Part shown: positions 12,096-24,819 of the stretch, piece by piece
Layout: each line of letters starts with the position of its first letter
Position numbering within the stretch: position 1 is the stretch's first letter
Origin: Datisca glomerata
Lineage: Eukaryota; Streptophyta; Magnoliopsida; Cucurbitales; Datiscaceae
Assembly: GCA_003255025.1 (NCBI GenBank)
Contig: QANY01004032.1
Coordinates: 620,001 to 684,000 of the forward strand
Length of the DNA: 64,000 nucleotides
Direction: 5' to 3'
Notes under the pieces: generated by a model
Database searches by the model: none
What the model saw: only the letters and a program-made list of their open reading frames with translations
What the model was told of the DNA's origin: nothing
Made by a program: the position numbers and the translations under genes

Positions 12096-12249
12096 GAAGA
12101 AGCAGATGCAGTGATGGGAGAGAGAAAATTCTTGAATATCTAATTCAGAAGCTGAATTAAATTCCTCTATATGCATGTTGGCCTTGAACACAGCGTCCAA
12201 GGGGGAGACAACAGTTGTTACAAAATCGCTATCTGTAACAACTTCTAAT

Positions 12250-12648
12250 AGCATCTGTATTCCTCTATATGCATGATGCTACAACTTCTAATATGATTAA
12301 AGACTTTTGATTTCGACATACCAAAATCTGATTTTAAACCCAGATATTTATTCAAAGAAGTTGACAACCTTAAATGGAAACGATGAGATAAAAATTGCCG
12401 ACGAGAAGCATTCACATTTGAGCTAAAAACTATCGAGCTCTTCTGAAAATCCACTTCCTGTCCAGAAACCTTGCTATACTTATCCAGGATCTCAAAAATA
12501 TTCTGAATCTCCAACTCTTCCGCTTTACAAAAAATGAGAGTCATCTGCAAAAAAGAGGTTTGAGATAGCAGGATCCTCACGAGAAAACCCAAAGCCTGAG
12601 ATGTCCCCCCTGTAAGATAGCCTTGTAAAGCATGCGAGAAAGAACTTA
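12250..12648 (-). pseudogene. LINE-1 remnant: C-terminal part of reverse transcriptase
   Basis: On the minus strand the catalytic AISNLFFADDS motif is readable near 12575-12540, then a one-base frameshift leads to LIFCKAEELEIQ. SGQEVDFQKSSIVFSSNV and KYLGL (near 12350) follow, all typical of plant L1-type RT. At its upstream end the frame meets the left edge of copia-2. The continuation lies at 19378-19640. Confidence 0.8.
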
Positions 12649-13278
12649 TGTTGTTATTAATCAATAATGAAAATCTAAGTTGTTACAAAAACAGTTATTG
12701 GACGTATCCTAGCTGTCATTCTCAACACACATGGTAGATCTATATAAATAAAAAAAATTCAGTCCAACATATATATATATATCAGAATTCAGCTCAGATT
12801 ACCAAAAAGACAGAAAAAATCACTCAACTCAATTATCTCTGAGGTATACAGATTCTCAACAAGAAAGCAACAAGAAAGTAAGAAAATTCTTTCAGGGTCT
12901 TTCAGAATCAAAGGTTGAAGTTTTCCTTCGATAAGGATTCGAGCTAGCAATCTTTTGCTAGGTTTTATTGGGTTTCTATACATAGTGATAATTGTACAGA
13001 GAAGGAGAGATATCAAGCTTGTAAATCTATAACTTTTACTTACCTTATTATATTGCAAAGGGCTCATGTTTGAGCACAACTGGATGTAGGCTTTCACAAG
13101 CTGAACCAGCATAAATCCTTCATCTTTCTCTTCTTCATCTTCCCTTCTCTTCTGCAACTCTATTTTCTTCTTCATCGCTCTTGCATGCAATCTTCGAGCT
13201 CCTACACAGGAGCAAAAAGACAACTAGTTAAGAGTCAAAGGGTTAAACTCAGGTTAAGGGTTAAAAGTGATCCTAACA
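12649..13278 (+). repeat. 5' LTR of copia-2
   Basis: About 630 bases, from TGTTGTTATTAATCAATAAT to TCCTAACA. It aligns with 18795-19377 but has a few extra stretches, including an AT dinucleotide run at about 12770-12782. It is followed at once by the primer-binding site. Confidence 0.9.
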
Positions 13279-13279
13279 G

Positions 13280-13292
13280 TGGTATTAGAGTC
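13280..13292 (+). other. copia-2 primer-binding site
   Basis: TGGTATTAGAGTC lies two bases after the 5' LTR. It resembles TGGTATCAGAGC, the usual copia site complementary to initiator methionine tRNA, with one mismatch in the core. Confidence 0.8.
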
Positions 13293-13522
13293 AAGGTACT
13301 GTGTTCAAGAATTTAACAATAAGTCTACCTCAACCTTAAGTCACGGCATAACATATTAAACGAAAGTCTTCTAAGGACTCTCCACGCAACATAGACTCCA
13401 CTAAAGAAAACCTGCCACAATCACCCTATTCAGATCAAGAAGGTGATTATATCAAAAATTCAAATCAAGAAACTATTCAAGAAAATACAAGAACTCTGAT
13501 TGACAAGGAAACAAGTCTGTCG

Positions 13523-14290
13523 TTGAATCAAGAAAGGGATCTTAACTCGTTCAGTTCTAGAATTATGGGATCAACTAGATTTGAAGTGGATAGGTTCGAT
13601 GAAACATGTGATTTTGGAATATGGAGAAGGAAGATTAAGGCATTGTTGGCACACCAAAGGATCCTAAAGGCATTGGAAGATCCAAAAAATCTTCCTGACA
13701 CACTTACGCTAGATCAAAAGGATGAGATGTTGGAGACAGCTCTTGGAACCATCATCCTGAATCTTTCTGACCATGTGCTTAGAGAAGTAAATGAAGAGGA
13801 CACAACAACAAAGGTATGGAAGAAACTGGAAAGTCTTTATATGAAGAAATCTTTGAGAAACAAAATTTATCTTAAAGAAAGACTATTTGGTTTTAAGATG
13901 GATGTTATAAAGAGTCTTGAACAAAATAAGATTGATTTTAAGAGAATGACCATAGAATTAGCTAATGCTTAAACTCACTTCCAAACTCTTTTAAGGATGT
14001 CAAAGCTGCCATTAAGTATGGTAGAATTACACTCACACTGGAAGAGTGTGTTTTAGCTTTAAGATCAAAAGATCTTGAGCTAAAAAATGAAAAGAAAGAT
14101 GCAGGAGAAAGCTTGATGGTCAGGGGAAGAAGTACCCAAATGTCTCACAGTCAAAAGGGTAGAGATAAGAGTCGGGGTAACAACAGTAATACGTCTTAAT
14201 CAAAAGGCAGAAAGACATCTAAAAAATGTTTCTTCTATGGTAAATAGGACCATATCAAGAAAAAATGTTATGGATGGAAGAAAAACCAAA
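13523..14290 (+). pseudogene. copia-2 gag
   Basis: The frame 13523-13972 (149 codons) holds the UBN2-type Gag core: FEVDRFDETCDFGIWRRKIK, then VWKKLESLYM and KIYLKERLFGFKM. After a TAA at 13970 the similarity continues in another frame (LPNSFKDVKAAI). The zinc knuckle near 14227-14270 has lost a cysteine (CFFY instead of CFFC) and contains a stop. It is not functional. Confidence 0.8.
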
Positions 14291-14379
14291 AGGACAAAGA
14301 AGCGAAAAGTGAATATCTTGCTGCCATTATTGATGAATACAACAATGGTGAAGTTTTTGTTATTACAACAGAAAGCAGT

Positions 14380-15580
14380 AATACAGAATGGATTTTAGAC
14401 TTGGGTTGTACCTATCATATGACCCCTAGAAGAGATTGGTTTGCAACTTTCCAATCAATAAATGGTGGAAAGGTTCTCATGGGAAATGATAAATCCTGTG
14501 AGGTTATTAGAATTGGTTCTATTTCAATAAGGATGTCTAATGGAATGATAAGATCTCTCAGCAATGTGAGATATGTTCTTGACTTGAAGAGAAACCTAAT
14601 CCCTCTAGGTGTACTAGATGAAGAAAGCTACACTTATAAAGCTAAAAATGGCACAATCAAACTGCAAAGGGTTCTTTGGTTGTAATGAAGGATGTTAAGA
14701 TGAATGGGCTTTATGTACTGCTTGGAAAGACAGTCACATGAGGTGCTGCCATGGTCACTAAGGCAAAGCAATCTGACATAAGCTTGTGGCATAAGAGGAT
14801 GGGACACATTAGTGACAATGGGCTACAAATCCTATGAAAAGTTGGATAAGAAAGAATTTCAAAGCTTAGAGTTTTATGAACATTGTGTATTGGGAAAACA
14901 ACACAGATTAAAATTCAGTACTAGAACTCATGAATCAAAAAGAGTGCTTGAATATATCCATGCTGACCTGTGGGAACCTGCACCTATACCTACACATGGA
15001 GGTAACCTTTACTTTCTGTCTGTAATTGATGATTTTTCTAGAACGGTTTGGATTTTCCTATTAAAACAGAAAAATGAAGCTTTTGAAATATTCAAAATTT
15101 GACAGACACTTATAGAAAATCATGTTAGATAGAAAATAAAGGCTTTAAGAATAGATAATGGCTTAGAATTTTGCAATAACTTATTTGACACCCACTGCAA
15201 AGAGCATGTCATTCTAATACATAAAACTGTTAGGAATACTGCCCAAAAAATGGGGTAGCAGAAAGAATGAATATGACATTGCTAAATAAGGTAAGATGTA
15301 TGCTTTTTAGTTCAGGTTTAAACAAAAAGTTCTGGGGTGATACTATTAAAACTGCTGCATACTTAATTAATAGAAGTCTTTCTACTACTATAGGACTTAA
15401 GACTCCACAAGAAAAAATGGACTAGTAAGCCACCTGCTTTAAACCATATTAGAATCTTTGGCTGTGCAGCTTTTTTTTGCACACCAAAGTATTGGTAAAC
15501 TTGAACCGAGAGCTATAAAATGTGTTTTCCTTGGATATGCTGAGGGAACTGAAGGTTATAGACTTTGGTCCAAAGATGTA
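14380..15580 (+). pseudogene. copia-2 protease, GAG-pre-integrase and integrase
   Basis: The protease site near 14390 reads WILDLGCTYHMTP, so the DSG triad is DLG and activity is lost. The GAG-pre-integrase region includes SLWHKRMGH (14784-14810). The integrase core starts around LEYIHADLWEPAP (14948-14986) and SVIDDFSRTVWIF (15018-15056), and continues broken through about 15400. The post-integrase GYAEGTEGYRLW piece lies near 15535-15570. Confidence 0.8.
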
Positions 15581-15989
15581 TGAGAGGTTAAGATTATTAT
15601 TAGCAGGGATGTTAGATTTAATGAAGCTGACATGCCTTGCTTGAAAGAATCCTTAAGTAATGCAGGTGGCAGTGACTTTGACAAAGCAAAATCAAAGGAA
15701 GCCGAGTTTGAGGTGGAGCCATTTGTTCAAAGAAATGAGCTCACAAATCAAAACCAGGAGCAAGACTATCAGTATTAAAGCCAAGATGAGCAACGAGATG
15801 CAGAGTATGAACCAAAAGCAATAGAAGAAGAAAATCATTTGAAAAATTATCAATTGGCTAGAGATAGGGAAAAAAGACAGGTAAAACCAAATCCAAAGTA
15901 TCCTCACTCTGACCTTATTGCATTTGCTTTATTTTCATGTCAAAATTTGGAAGAACAGGAACCCAAGACAGTAACAGAGGCATTGTAAG

Positions 15990-16361
15990 GGGAAAATTCA
16001 AAACAGTGGTTGAAAGCCATGGAAGAAGAGATACAGTCTTTTCACAAGAATAAAGGTAGTTGATTGCAATAGATTTTTAAAAGGAAAGAAGGGTCAAGCA
16101 AGTCAGAACCTTTGAGGTTTAAGGCAAGGTTAGTTGCCAAAGGATTCACTCAGAATGAAGGAGTGGATTTCAATGATATTTTTCCTCCTGTTTCAAAGTA
16201 TAAAACTATCAGAATTATTCTCACCCTAGTAGTTCAATATAGTTGGGAGTTAGAGCAATTGAATGTAAAGACTGCTTTCCTTCATGGAGAGCTTGAAGAA
16301 ACTATATATATGAGAGAACCATAAGCTTTTGAAGAAAAAGGAAACGAATGTATGATTTGTC
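15990..16361 (+). pseudogene. copia-2 RT, N-terminal part
   Basis: RT begins around QWLKAMEEEI (16000-16030). The open frame 16112-16324 holds FKARLVAKGFTQNEGVDFND, then NVKTAFLHGELEETIYM (16263-16313). The reading C-M-I-C at 16349-16360 is cut by the solo LTR and resumes as HLKKSLYGLKQ at 17584, so the interruption is clean. Confidence 0.85.
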
Positions 16362-17579
16362 TGTTGGAGATTATGCCCTCAAAATATGTGTATTGACATT
16401 TTGATATGAAATTTAAAGAGGATCACAATTTTTCTTATAATTGTTCTTTTAAATTATTGTTGAATAATTTATATAAATATCTGAAAATTTTATATTCATG
16501 AGACTATGATATTGTATTAGTACGAGAGGATTAGGATCATAGATAATGAATAAAAAAATCAGCAACATATTAAAGTATGTAATCTTTAATGAATAGTTTC
16601 CAGTACGGTTCACTAAACATTATGAATTCCTGTGATCTAGATCTGGATCATTGATGTGAATATACATCTTAGTGAATGTATTTTATATAATAAGATTATA
16701 TATGACAGGACCGATGTGAATTAATATCTTTATTAACGCAACGTTTATCATAGAGATTTAATACACATCAATTTGATGATCATATGTAGATCAATTTGAA
16801 TCTTGAGTAGTCATGAACTCCTATGCATGTCTACTGAGTCCTTTGATTCACTCGTTAAAGTCTGTTTGTTAATCAGGCTAGTGACTTTTATTTTATAATT
16901 AAATATTATTTCAGTTTATCCTTGAAAATCCAATATGCCATGATCTAGAATATATACATATATTATTCTAATGGCCTTGGTTGTTGGGAGAGATCAGTTG
17001 ATCGGATCATCAATTCGTTAATCAAAAGTTGAATTGAAAATACGATTGGTGTCAGAGAGATTTTCTTCTGTGATTAAACGTTAATCAAATCTCTAAAACA
17101 ATAATCATCACATTCTTTTAGAGAATCTTCTCACTAAAATCTTTCTCAGTAAATCTCTAGATCTCATGTGTTGAAAACATCTAGAGACAGAAAAGTGTAT
17201 TGTAATATTTTACGTTCCCACACACGTCCTAGTGATTTGAAGATTGACTTGGAAGATCTTGGTGTGTATCTTCATGTCTACTGATCGTTGGAACGATTTT
17301 GTGAGAATGGAAGATCGATCGATTTTTGTAAGGACACTTGATATAGATTACAGGAGGTATATGATTACTAACCTTGTATGTTGTAGATTTAACTTATAAA
17401 TATATATTGGATCCTGATTGAATGAAAAATAGTTTTCAATAAAAGTTTTTACTTGGTTATCATGGCGTTGCGCAAGTTTTGTTTTATTAAAAGATTCAAT
17501 TTTTATTAAATGTAATTTTTTTTATAAAAAGATCACATGACTTAGCGCTTCCGCCATGCACGAGCCGCGACGACCAACA
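16362..17579 (+). mobile_element. Solo LTR in copia-2 RT (copia-3 LTR family)
   Basis: Begins TGTTGGAGATTATGCCCTC and ends CGACCAACA. TTGTC occurs directly before (16357-16361) and after (17580-17584) as target duplication. The sequence is homologous to the reverse complement of the copia-3 LTRs but, at 1218 bases, is much shorter. No internal retrotransposon sequence remains, as expected after LTR-LTR recombination. Confidence 0.92.
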
Positions 17580-18660
17580 TTGTCATCTTAAGAAATCTCT
17601 TTATGGATTAAAGCAGTTTCCTAGGCAATGGTATAAAAGGTTTGATATTGTTAAGGAGAAAATTGGTTTTACAAGAAGTAAATATGATAACTGTTTATAT
17701 TTTGATAAAGCTGAAAAGGGTGAAACGTCTGTTTATCTTTTAAGCTATGTTGATGATATGCTCTTAGCTTGTCAAAATAAAGGAAATATAGAAGAGATTA
17801 AGAAACTTCTCCACTCTGAGTTTGATATGAAATGCCTAGAGGGTGCTAAGAAGATCCTAGATATTAATATCATTAGAGATAGAGTTAAAGGTTGCTTGAA
17901 ATTATCTCAGTCTGATTATCTCCTGAAGCTTGTTAAGAAATTCTCTATGGAAGCTGCCAAGGCTATCATAGTGCGTTTGGTAGCACATTTTCAGTTGTCA
18001 ATGCATCTTTTCCCTAAGAATGAACAAGAAAAGGATGAAATGTCCAAGGTTCCCTACTCCACAGCAGTCGGCTCCATTATGTACACCATGATCATCATAA
18101 GACCTGATCTAGTTTATTCTATAAGTCCTTTGAGCAGATACATGAGCAATCCTAGAAAGGGTCACTAGAAGGCAATGAAATGGCTTCTAAGGTACATAAA
18201 GGGAACTAAAGATATTGGTCTAATCTATAGAAAGAGTCAAGGCATCATAAGTATAGATGATTTTGTAGATTCTGACTATGATGGGGGCAGAGATAAGAGA
18301 TGGTCAATGACATCTTATATGTTTACTGTAAATGGAAATTGTGTAACCTGGAAATCACAACTGCAAAACAGCCTTATCAATAATAGAAGCAAAGTACACT
18401 ACCACTACATTGGCTGTTAAAGAGTCAATATGGGTTCAAGGTTTACTTAAGGAGATATGTGTATATGATAAAGTTGCTACTGTCTATTTAGATAGCCAAT
18501 CTTCAATATATCTATGTAAGAATCCTATTTTCCATGAATGGACTAAACATGTGGAAATTAGATACCACTACATCAGAGACATTGTGGCTAAATGAAAAGT
18601 AAAGCTGTAAAAGATCTCTACAGAAGAGAATCCATCTGACATGGAAATAAAAGTCTTTCT
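17580..18660 (+). pseudogene. copia-2 RT C-terminal part and RNase H
   Basis: Continues RT with KKSLYGLKQFPRQWYKRFD, and the catalytic LSYVDDMLLAC (about 17740-17770) is intact. The frame 17758-18168 includes VPYSTAVGSIMYTM and RPDLVYSISPLSRYMSNP. RNase H follows in frames 18175-18420 and 18410-18595, with LLRYIKGTKDIGL, a DSDYDG motif where DADYAGD-like sequence is expected, and HVEIRYHYIRD near the end. Two frame breaks inactivate it. Confidence 0.85.
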
Positions 18661-18794
18661 AGTCAAGAAATTCATGATGTGTCTTGAATTTCTCAACATT
18701 GATAATGGATAGTCAGGTCAAGGTAGAGCTATGATAACTCAGAGGTCCTTGCACTATAAGATTAATTAAGTTCATTATTGATCAAGATGGAAAT

Positions 18795-19377
18795 TGTTGT
18801 TATTAATCAATAATGAACATCTAAGTTGTTACTAAAACAATTATTGGTCTTATCCTAGCTGTCATTCTCAACACACATGGAAAATCTATATAAATCAAAG
18901 AGATTACAAAAAAAAATAGAAAAAATCAGTCAACTCAATTATCTCTAAGGCATATAGATTTTCAGCAAGAAAGTAAGGAAATTCTTTCAGGGTCTTTCAG
19001 AATCAAGGGTTGAAGTTTTTCCTTCAACAAGGGTCTTTCGGACTAGCAATCTTTTGCTAGGTTTTACTGGTTTTCTATACAGAAAGATAATTGTACTGAG
19101 AGGGAGAGATATCAAGATTGTATATCTGTAACTTTTACATACCTTATTATAGTACAAAAAGATCATGTTTGAGTTCAACTGGATTTAGGCTTTCATAAGC
19201 TGAACCAGTATAAATCCTTTGTGTTTCTCTTCTTCATCTTTCCTTCTCTTCTTCAACTCTGTTTTCTTCTTCATCGCTCTTGCATGCAATCTCCGAGCTC
19301 CCATAAAGAGGTAAAAAGACAACTGGTTAAGAGTCAAAGGGTTAAACTTGGGTTAAGGGTTAAAAGCGATACTAACA
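18795..19377 (+). repeat. 3' LTR of copia-2
   Basis: Starts TGTTGTTATTAATC right after a purine-rich tract (CAAGATGGAAAT, 18783-18794) and ends ACTAACA, followed by the ACTTA target duplication. About 583 bases, shorter than the 5' LTR through small deletions. It is clearly diverged from the 5' LTR, so the insertion is not recent. Confidence 0.9.
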
Positions 19378-19640
19378 ACTTAAGAACAAATAATGAATAG
19401 AAAGGGAAAGGGGGAAAAAGGATCTCCTTGTCTTTGACCCCTGCTCAGCTTAAAAACAAGACTACAGACACCATTAACATTGACAGAATACGGTATAAAT
19501 GAAACACAGGTAAAAATACAGTTACACCATTTGGATGAAAAATCAAGCAATTGAAAATGGTTGAAAATGAAAAAAAAAACAAGATTGGATATTGAGGTGT
19601 ACAATATCCCAATTTTTTTGCATAAAAAGCAATGAAATCC
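19378..19640 (-). pseudogene. LINE-1 remnant: central RT, split from 12250-12648
   Basis: The minus-strand frame 19604-19380 contains LLDFSSKWCN, SYSVNVNGV and SRGQRQGDPFSPFPFLFIIC, the fingers/palm part of plant L1-type RT. If copia-2 and one ACTTA copy are removed, the frame runs on into LSRMLYKA at 12648, with only a GAA-to-TAA-like stop at the junction. The parts further upstream are too decayed to read. Confidence 0.85.
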
Positions 19641-20113
19641 TATCCCATTATTTTAGATGTTGGGCGCAAAAATAGGGGTTTACCCGAATTAAAGGTTCAA
19701 TCAAATGGGTTAAAGATTTTGTTAGGAACTTGATAGCGAGCGGGATACTAAGACATGGGCCAAGTCGAGCGGGATACTAAGACATGGCACATCCTTAGCC
19801 TATGTCAAGGTCAGGTGGGGGTGAGCCAATTGTGGCTGATGGTGGGCACACCGATCATGAGCAAGGCAATATTGGGTCTCAAAGGCAACAACATGGTATG
19901 ACATGGGTGTAGGTCATCATGTAAGTCTGAGGCATGATATTAGTACATGGGATGGCTGTAATGAGGAAGTCAACAACTGTCGGGCCCCCATTGGCCCTAC
20001 GACTTAGCACACATCCCCAGGCTGGTAATGAGATGAGGTTTTTTTTTTCGTTGCTGGGCATGGGCCGACATGCCAAAATAATTGAGGACCTGCCAAATAT
20101 GCTAAGATAGTTG
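19641..20113. other. Spacer with a short direct repeat
   Basis: No gene seen. CGAGCGGGATACTAAGACAT occurs at 19737 and 19766 (29-base period). The right end includes GATAGTTG (20106-20113), the left target duplication of the next MITE. Confidence 0.5.
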
Positions 20114-20587
20114 TAGGGGTATTCACTGTTCGATTCCGTCGGTTTTTGGTGAAAAATTGAATCGAACTTCAGTTTGGGGATAAAATCGAATCGAATCGAA
20201 CCGAACTGTTAATGCTAAAAGAACCAAACCGAATCGAACTGCGAGTTTCAGTTCGTTCCATATTATTAATTAAAAATAATTTTATTAATTATTTTTAAAT
20301 GATATTATTGAAAAAAAATATAAAATTAAAGTTTTGCTTCGGTTCAGTTCAATTTTATAAGAAATTATATATAAAGAATAAAAAATATAAATTTAATGTT
20401 TCGGTTTGGTTCGGCTCAGTCCAAAACCACCAAAATTCTGAACGGAACTGAACTTTGGTTTACACATTTTTCGAAACCGAACCAAAATTTCGGTTCACTC
20501 ATTTTCCCGAACCAAACTAAACTGTACACATATAAAGAACCGACCGAACCAATCATATTTTGTTCGAGACAATTTTGAACACCCCTA
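20114..20587. mobile_element. hAT-type MITE with perfect 8-bp target duplication
   Basis: 474 bases, starting TAGGGGTATTCAC and ending TGAACACCCCTA, imperfect terminal inverted repeats of about 12 bases. GATAGTTG lies on both sides (20106-20113 and 20588-20595). The interior is rich in CCGAACCGAA-like and AT stretches and has no transposase. A related copy lies at 31518-31941 and a fragment at 452. Confidence 0.9.
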
Positions 20588-20595
20588 GATAGTTG

Positions 20596-22797
20596 TGCCG
20601 TTTCAGGCACAACAACTTAAGAAAGGCTCAATTAGGCAAATGGGCCACTATATAAAAATAAAGAAGAAAATGACCTAAAAGTTACAATTTGCACAAAAGG
20701 CCGAATTTTATAATTGCCCATATTTAAAACCTAAAAAAGATTGTAAATAGACAAGATTGCTCTCACTAATAAGGGACCCTATTCACATTATTCACGTAAC
20801 AACCCCAGCAAAAAATGTTAATTGCGTAACAACCCCGCGCTAAATGTTACGTAGTTTATAGATATATACTCTATTATAATAATATACTATGTTATGCATA
20901 TTTACGTAGTATGTTTTAATACATTGTCAGTATATCATAGTATATATATAGTATATTATTATATACCATTAGTATATTATAATACTATATCTATAATACA
21001 TTTTTATGTACTAATAGTATATTCTTATATACAATTTGGTACCATACTCCTTTCCCACACCCAAGCCCGGCCCCTCCTTCTTCTTCATCCCTCTCGCTCG
21101 AAAACTAGATATAAAGGGAGGAAGAGAATCGTTACATAAAAACCAGATCTTGAACGATTTAACAATCAAAATAAAAAAGAATAACAAAACTAGAATCTTA
21201 ATTCCCTAATAGCAGACCCGATTCCAATAATAAAAAAGGAAACGAAAAAGAATGATTCTGTAGAGAACTAATAAAAAAACTTGATTTCTTAGAAGAACGC
21301 CTAAGTACTGATTGGAAGTCGAAGTAATGTAGGAGGAAAAAAGAATATTAAAACCATATCTATCAATTGTAAAGAAGAATGAAAAAATATTGATTGAAGA
21401 AAGAAGAACGCCTCAGTATTGTTTTCGTTCTCTGCTATATTTTGGATGGTAGAAAATCGCCGGAGACATTGAAGATGAGAGAAGCGACGACTTGTAGAAA
21501 AATATTAAAAATATTAAAAAATTAAAAAAAGATATAATTAGTTATATAAAGGGTAAAAATGTAAATCATCAAATAAAATCATAACTAACTAACAAACTAA
21601 ATGGAGAATCTGATCATTTGTGCAAAACATAAAATTAAAAGACGTAATGCAAAATTAAAACTTAAAGTGACTTAATTTCATAATTTTCCCCTTAAAAAAG
21701 AGAGCTATTCTAGACCCTGCACAACAACACGTTACCATTGCGCTTATACACAACATCAACTTTCTGTTGTGCGTGCTCCTGTATTTCTCATATACTTTGT
21801 AAAATTTTATTTTCAGAGCTTATAAATGATTGATAATTAAATGAATGATAGCTTAGTTGGATGTCTTTAATTTATAGTGATACAATTATCAAAAAGCTCG
21901 TATTTACGCTTATAACATATGTTTTTACTAAATTATTTAATAAATAATTTTCACTTTCTATCTCTATTGTGCCGTGCCGCACCGACTCGGATGTGAATGA
22001 TAGCGTGTTTCATGTGCTAAGAATTGCACTCGTCACATTTACACGTAATGAAGAGTAGAATGGATACGAACATATAGATCGGCACATTTACAGATTAACA
22101 CACTTAGGGACCAGAGCACCAATGGACCAGCACAATTATGAACATGCACAATTAGGGACTATAGTAATAAGGCTCGACACACTTAAGGATCGCATGCCTA
22201 TGTGTGTTACAAAATGGCTCGACGCCTAGGAAGGCGTGCCTCGCCACGCCTAGAAAGTGTGTCGTGTCAGGCCATCTTGCACGGCCACTCATGTGCCTGA
22301 ATAAATCATGTCGTGCCATGAATAACCGACCTGTTTAAAACCTCTATGCTCAACATTCAAGGCACACCATGGGTTAGGTGGCTAAATGCGTGGGATTACT
22401 ACAGACATGAGTAGTGGGTGTGCATGGATAGGTCATAGACTATCGCCAAGCTTGGGTCAGACAATGGCATGAGGGTGTGCTTCTCAATATGCGCACACAA
22501 GGTTTGATTGGTAATGGAATGTTCGCATGTAAGGTAGTGGGTGCACAAACAATGGGTAGACAATGACATAAAGCCTTGTTTATAGCCCTTACGGTTTCAA
22601 ATTTTGAAATAGTTAAAACATATATATTCACATGTGTACTTGCTAGTCAGATTAATTTGTACTTGGATTTCTGATGCAGGCAATATGAATATGTGGTTCT
22701 TGTTATGCTAAAATATATGAATATATTTGTGATGCAGGCAATATGAATAAGTTCAGATCTAGATTTTCTATATACGTGTAATTGGAAAAGTACATAT
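20596..22797. other. Spacer with short repeats
   Basis: No gene recognised. CGTAACAACCCC-containing units repeat at 20795 and 20825. AT-rich runs resemble a decayed element between about 20640 and 21690, but no convincing terminal repeats or target duplication could be matched. GATGCAGGCAATATGAATA repeats at about 22672 and 22732. Confidence 0.4.
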
Positions 22798-23529
22798 CAC
22801 TACAAGGAAACCTGCCTATGCCGACGATTTTTTGATCTATGACGACAGTTGGGCACCCGACGCCTAAGCCACCATCGCAAAATATATGGAGGCGATTTGC
22901 TCAATTATCGATGATTTTGCTCCACCATTTTCGACGACTACCAACCGCTGACAAAGTGTTGCGAAAAAAATTCAGTGTGTTTTAGCACTGCCGGCTAATG
23001 TTCAAAATAAAAAAAAATTCCTCTTTACCGGCGGTTTGAACAGCCGGTATATGCCGCCAAAACCACCAGTATAAATGAGAATTTTGCACAACCTCTCCTC
23101 TATTTTTCAAACATCCCATAATTTTCAAAACTACACGTTTCGCAAACGCATTCTATAACATAGATTCCAAATCCATCAATTTTCACATTCGCCAAACAAA
23201 GTTATAGCATAACAATTCCTGAGTATAAGTATCTAAATTCAATTCATGTTACATCCAACATAGAAAAAAATCAATTCAAAGTTATAACATAATTCAATTC
23301 AAACATTCACAAATACAAAAGCAAAAGTAGTATGGGTTCAAAGATAAACAAAAATAATATCTTTAATTGCCACAGAACTACGATCACGGAGTTTAGGGAG
23401 CTCCAGAATCTTATAAAGACATACAAATGAACAAACTTAATATTAGTATTAGAATAAACATAATTTATTATTACGTAAAGTACATATTCCTTAGGCATCA
23501 TACATTATCACCGCCGGGGAATGTGAGGA

Positions 23530-24350
23530 CGAAAGATTTTAAGCTTGCATCATTTTCATAAATGCAAATACATCTACTAGGTGGGTTTCTAGCTGAGACA
23601 CTTTACACTTAAATTCATTGACCGTTGACTTTATCTTCTCATGTTATGCAAGTGGAACGAATTTCGTCTGTTCTAAAAATTGGTGGCTACTTTACGATCC
23701 AAATACCATAGTGGAAGTTGGACCTAATCCCATTCCACAGACTCGTCCAGGATGCTCTGAGCCTATAACTTCTAAAAATACGCCTCTAGGTGAAATATTA
23801 TTGCCATCCAGTGATTGGGTCGCCATAAGTTCTTGCATTTGTACACAAATAAACAATTCGATCACCTATATGACAAATATAGGCTTAAATTTTGTTTTTC
23901 TTACAGCTCTAGAGGTAGATTCATGATCCATCCAACTCCCATCTTTGTGTTTATGCAAATATATAAATAATTCGACTGCATTGGACTCTCTCCCCAACTC
24001 CTCCACCTATCATTATGTTTAAAAAGATTATATTTTCGATCACAATACTAAAAATAAGAATACTACATACTTATAATAAAAAAAATTTACGTATCATTTC
24101 ATCTTTTTTTTTCGAGCATAGCTTTTCCAAGTTAGTATTTATTATACTTAGTAAACAAAATTCATTGTTAAAAAAAATATTTAATACCATTCATTCAGGA
24201 GAGAACAAAAAAATACAACAGCATTCCACTGATCTTTTAGAATATCTTCCGATTTATGTCTCAGACATTCCTCTTCGCTCTATATTTCATCGTATATTCT
24301 TTCCTCAAGTCACTTTTATTATCCTTCCAACTCTTATTAATTAAAGATAA
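23530..24350 (-). pseudogene. Transposase_24-like protein of CACTA-1
   Basis: Second CACTA-encoded protein (PF03004 type). On the minus strand KDQWNAVVFF near 24230-24200 resembles the domain's EEQW motif, and IGSEHPGRVCGMGLGPT near 23770-23720 matches the family's conserved C-terminal glycine-rich motif. A helical segment (about 23630-23550) may be a coiled coil. Several frameshifts and stops are present. Confidence 0.65.
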
Positions 24351-24819
24351 TGATATCTTTTGGTTGGTTTCCGTAACTTCCTATTTACTCTAAAAATTAT
24401 AAAGGTATAGTTAGTACATACATAATGAAAGATACGATTACAAATATGTATTTATACCTTCACAATATCCCATACCGCGTTCTTGTACATTTCAGGCATC
24501 ATCTTCCAAGTATCGTAGATGATCGGAAATAGATCCTAGTTGTGTGCTATTGTACAAAACAAACTGGTAAACATTGGTGTTTGATCCTTGATCAGTTGTC
24601 CTGCTGAGTTGAATTCACATTTCACTCTCTTCCCTTCATGTAGATTCCATATTTCAACCATTCAAGTCTGATCTCGAGCATTTCATCTAGAGGATTCACC
24701 TACGTATAAAATATTATTTTTATATGTTAGACATTATATGAATAAGAGCAATGGTTTGTATAAAATATTAAATAAATGTTATACTTGCTAATTCACTAGG
24801 ACCATCGCATGGTGGATCT

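Larger units (their letters stand above)
12649..19377 (+). mobile_element. Ty1/copia element (copia-2) inserted in LINE-1
   Basis: LTRs at 12649-13278 and 18795-19377 start TGTTGTTATTAATC and end CTAACA. The target duplication ACTTA is at 12644-12648 and 19378-19382. Internal order is gag, protease, integrase, RT and RNase H, with Tnt1/Tork-like motifs such as FGIWRRKIKALL in Gag. Stops and frameshifts occur in every domain. A solo LTR of another family interrupts RT. Confidence 0.92.

Noticed and set aside
20640..21690. Possible Mutator-like MITE
   Set aside because: Similar sequences at the two edges look direct rather than inverted, and no 9-bp target duplication could be matched.
24015..24344. 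109-codon plus-strand ORF
   Set aside because: Lies antisense to the Transposase_24 remnant of CACTA-1; composition is that of a shadow frame.
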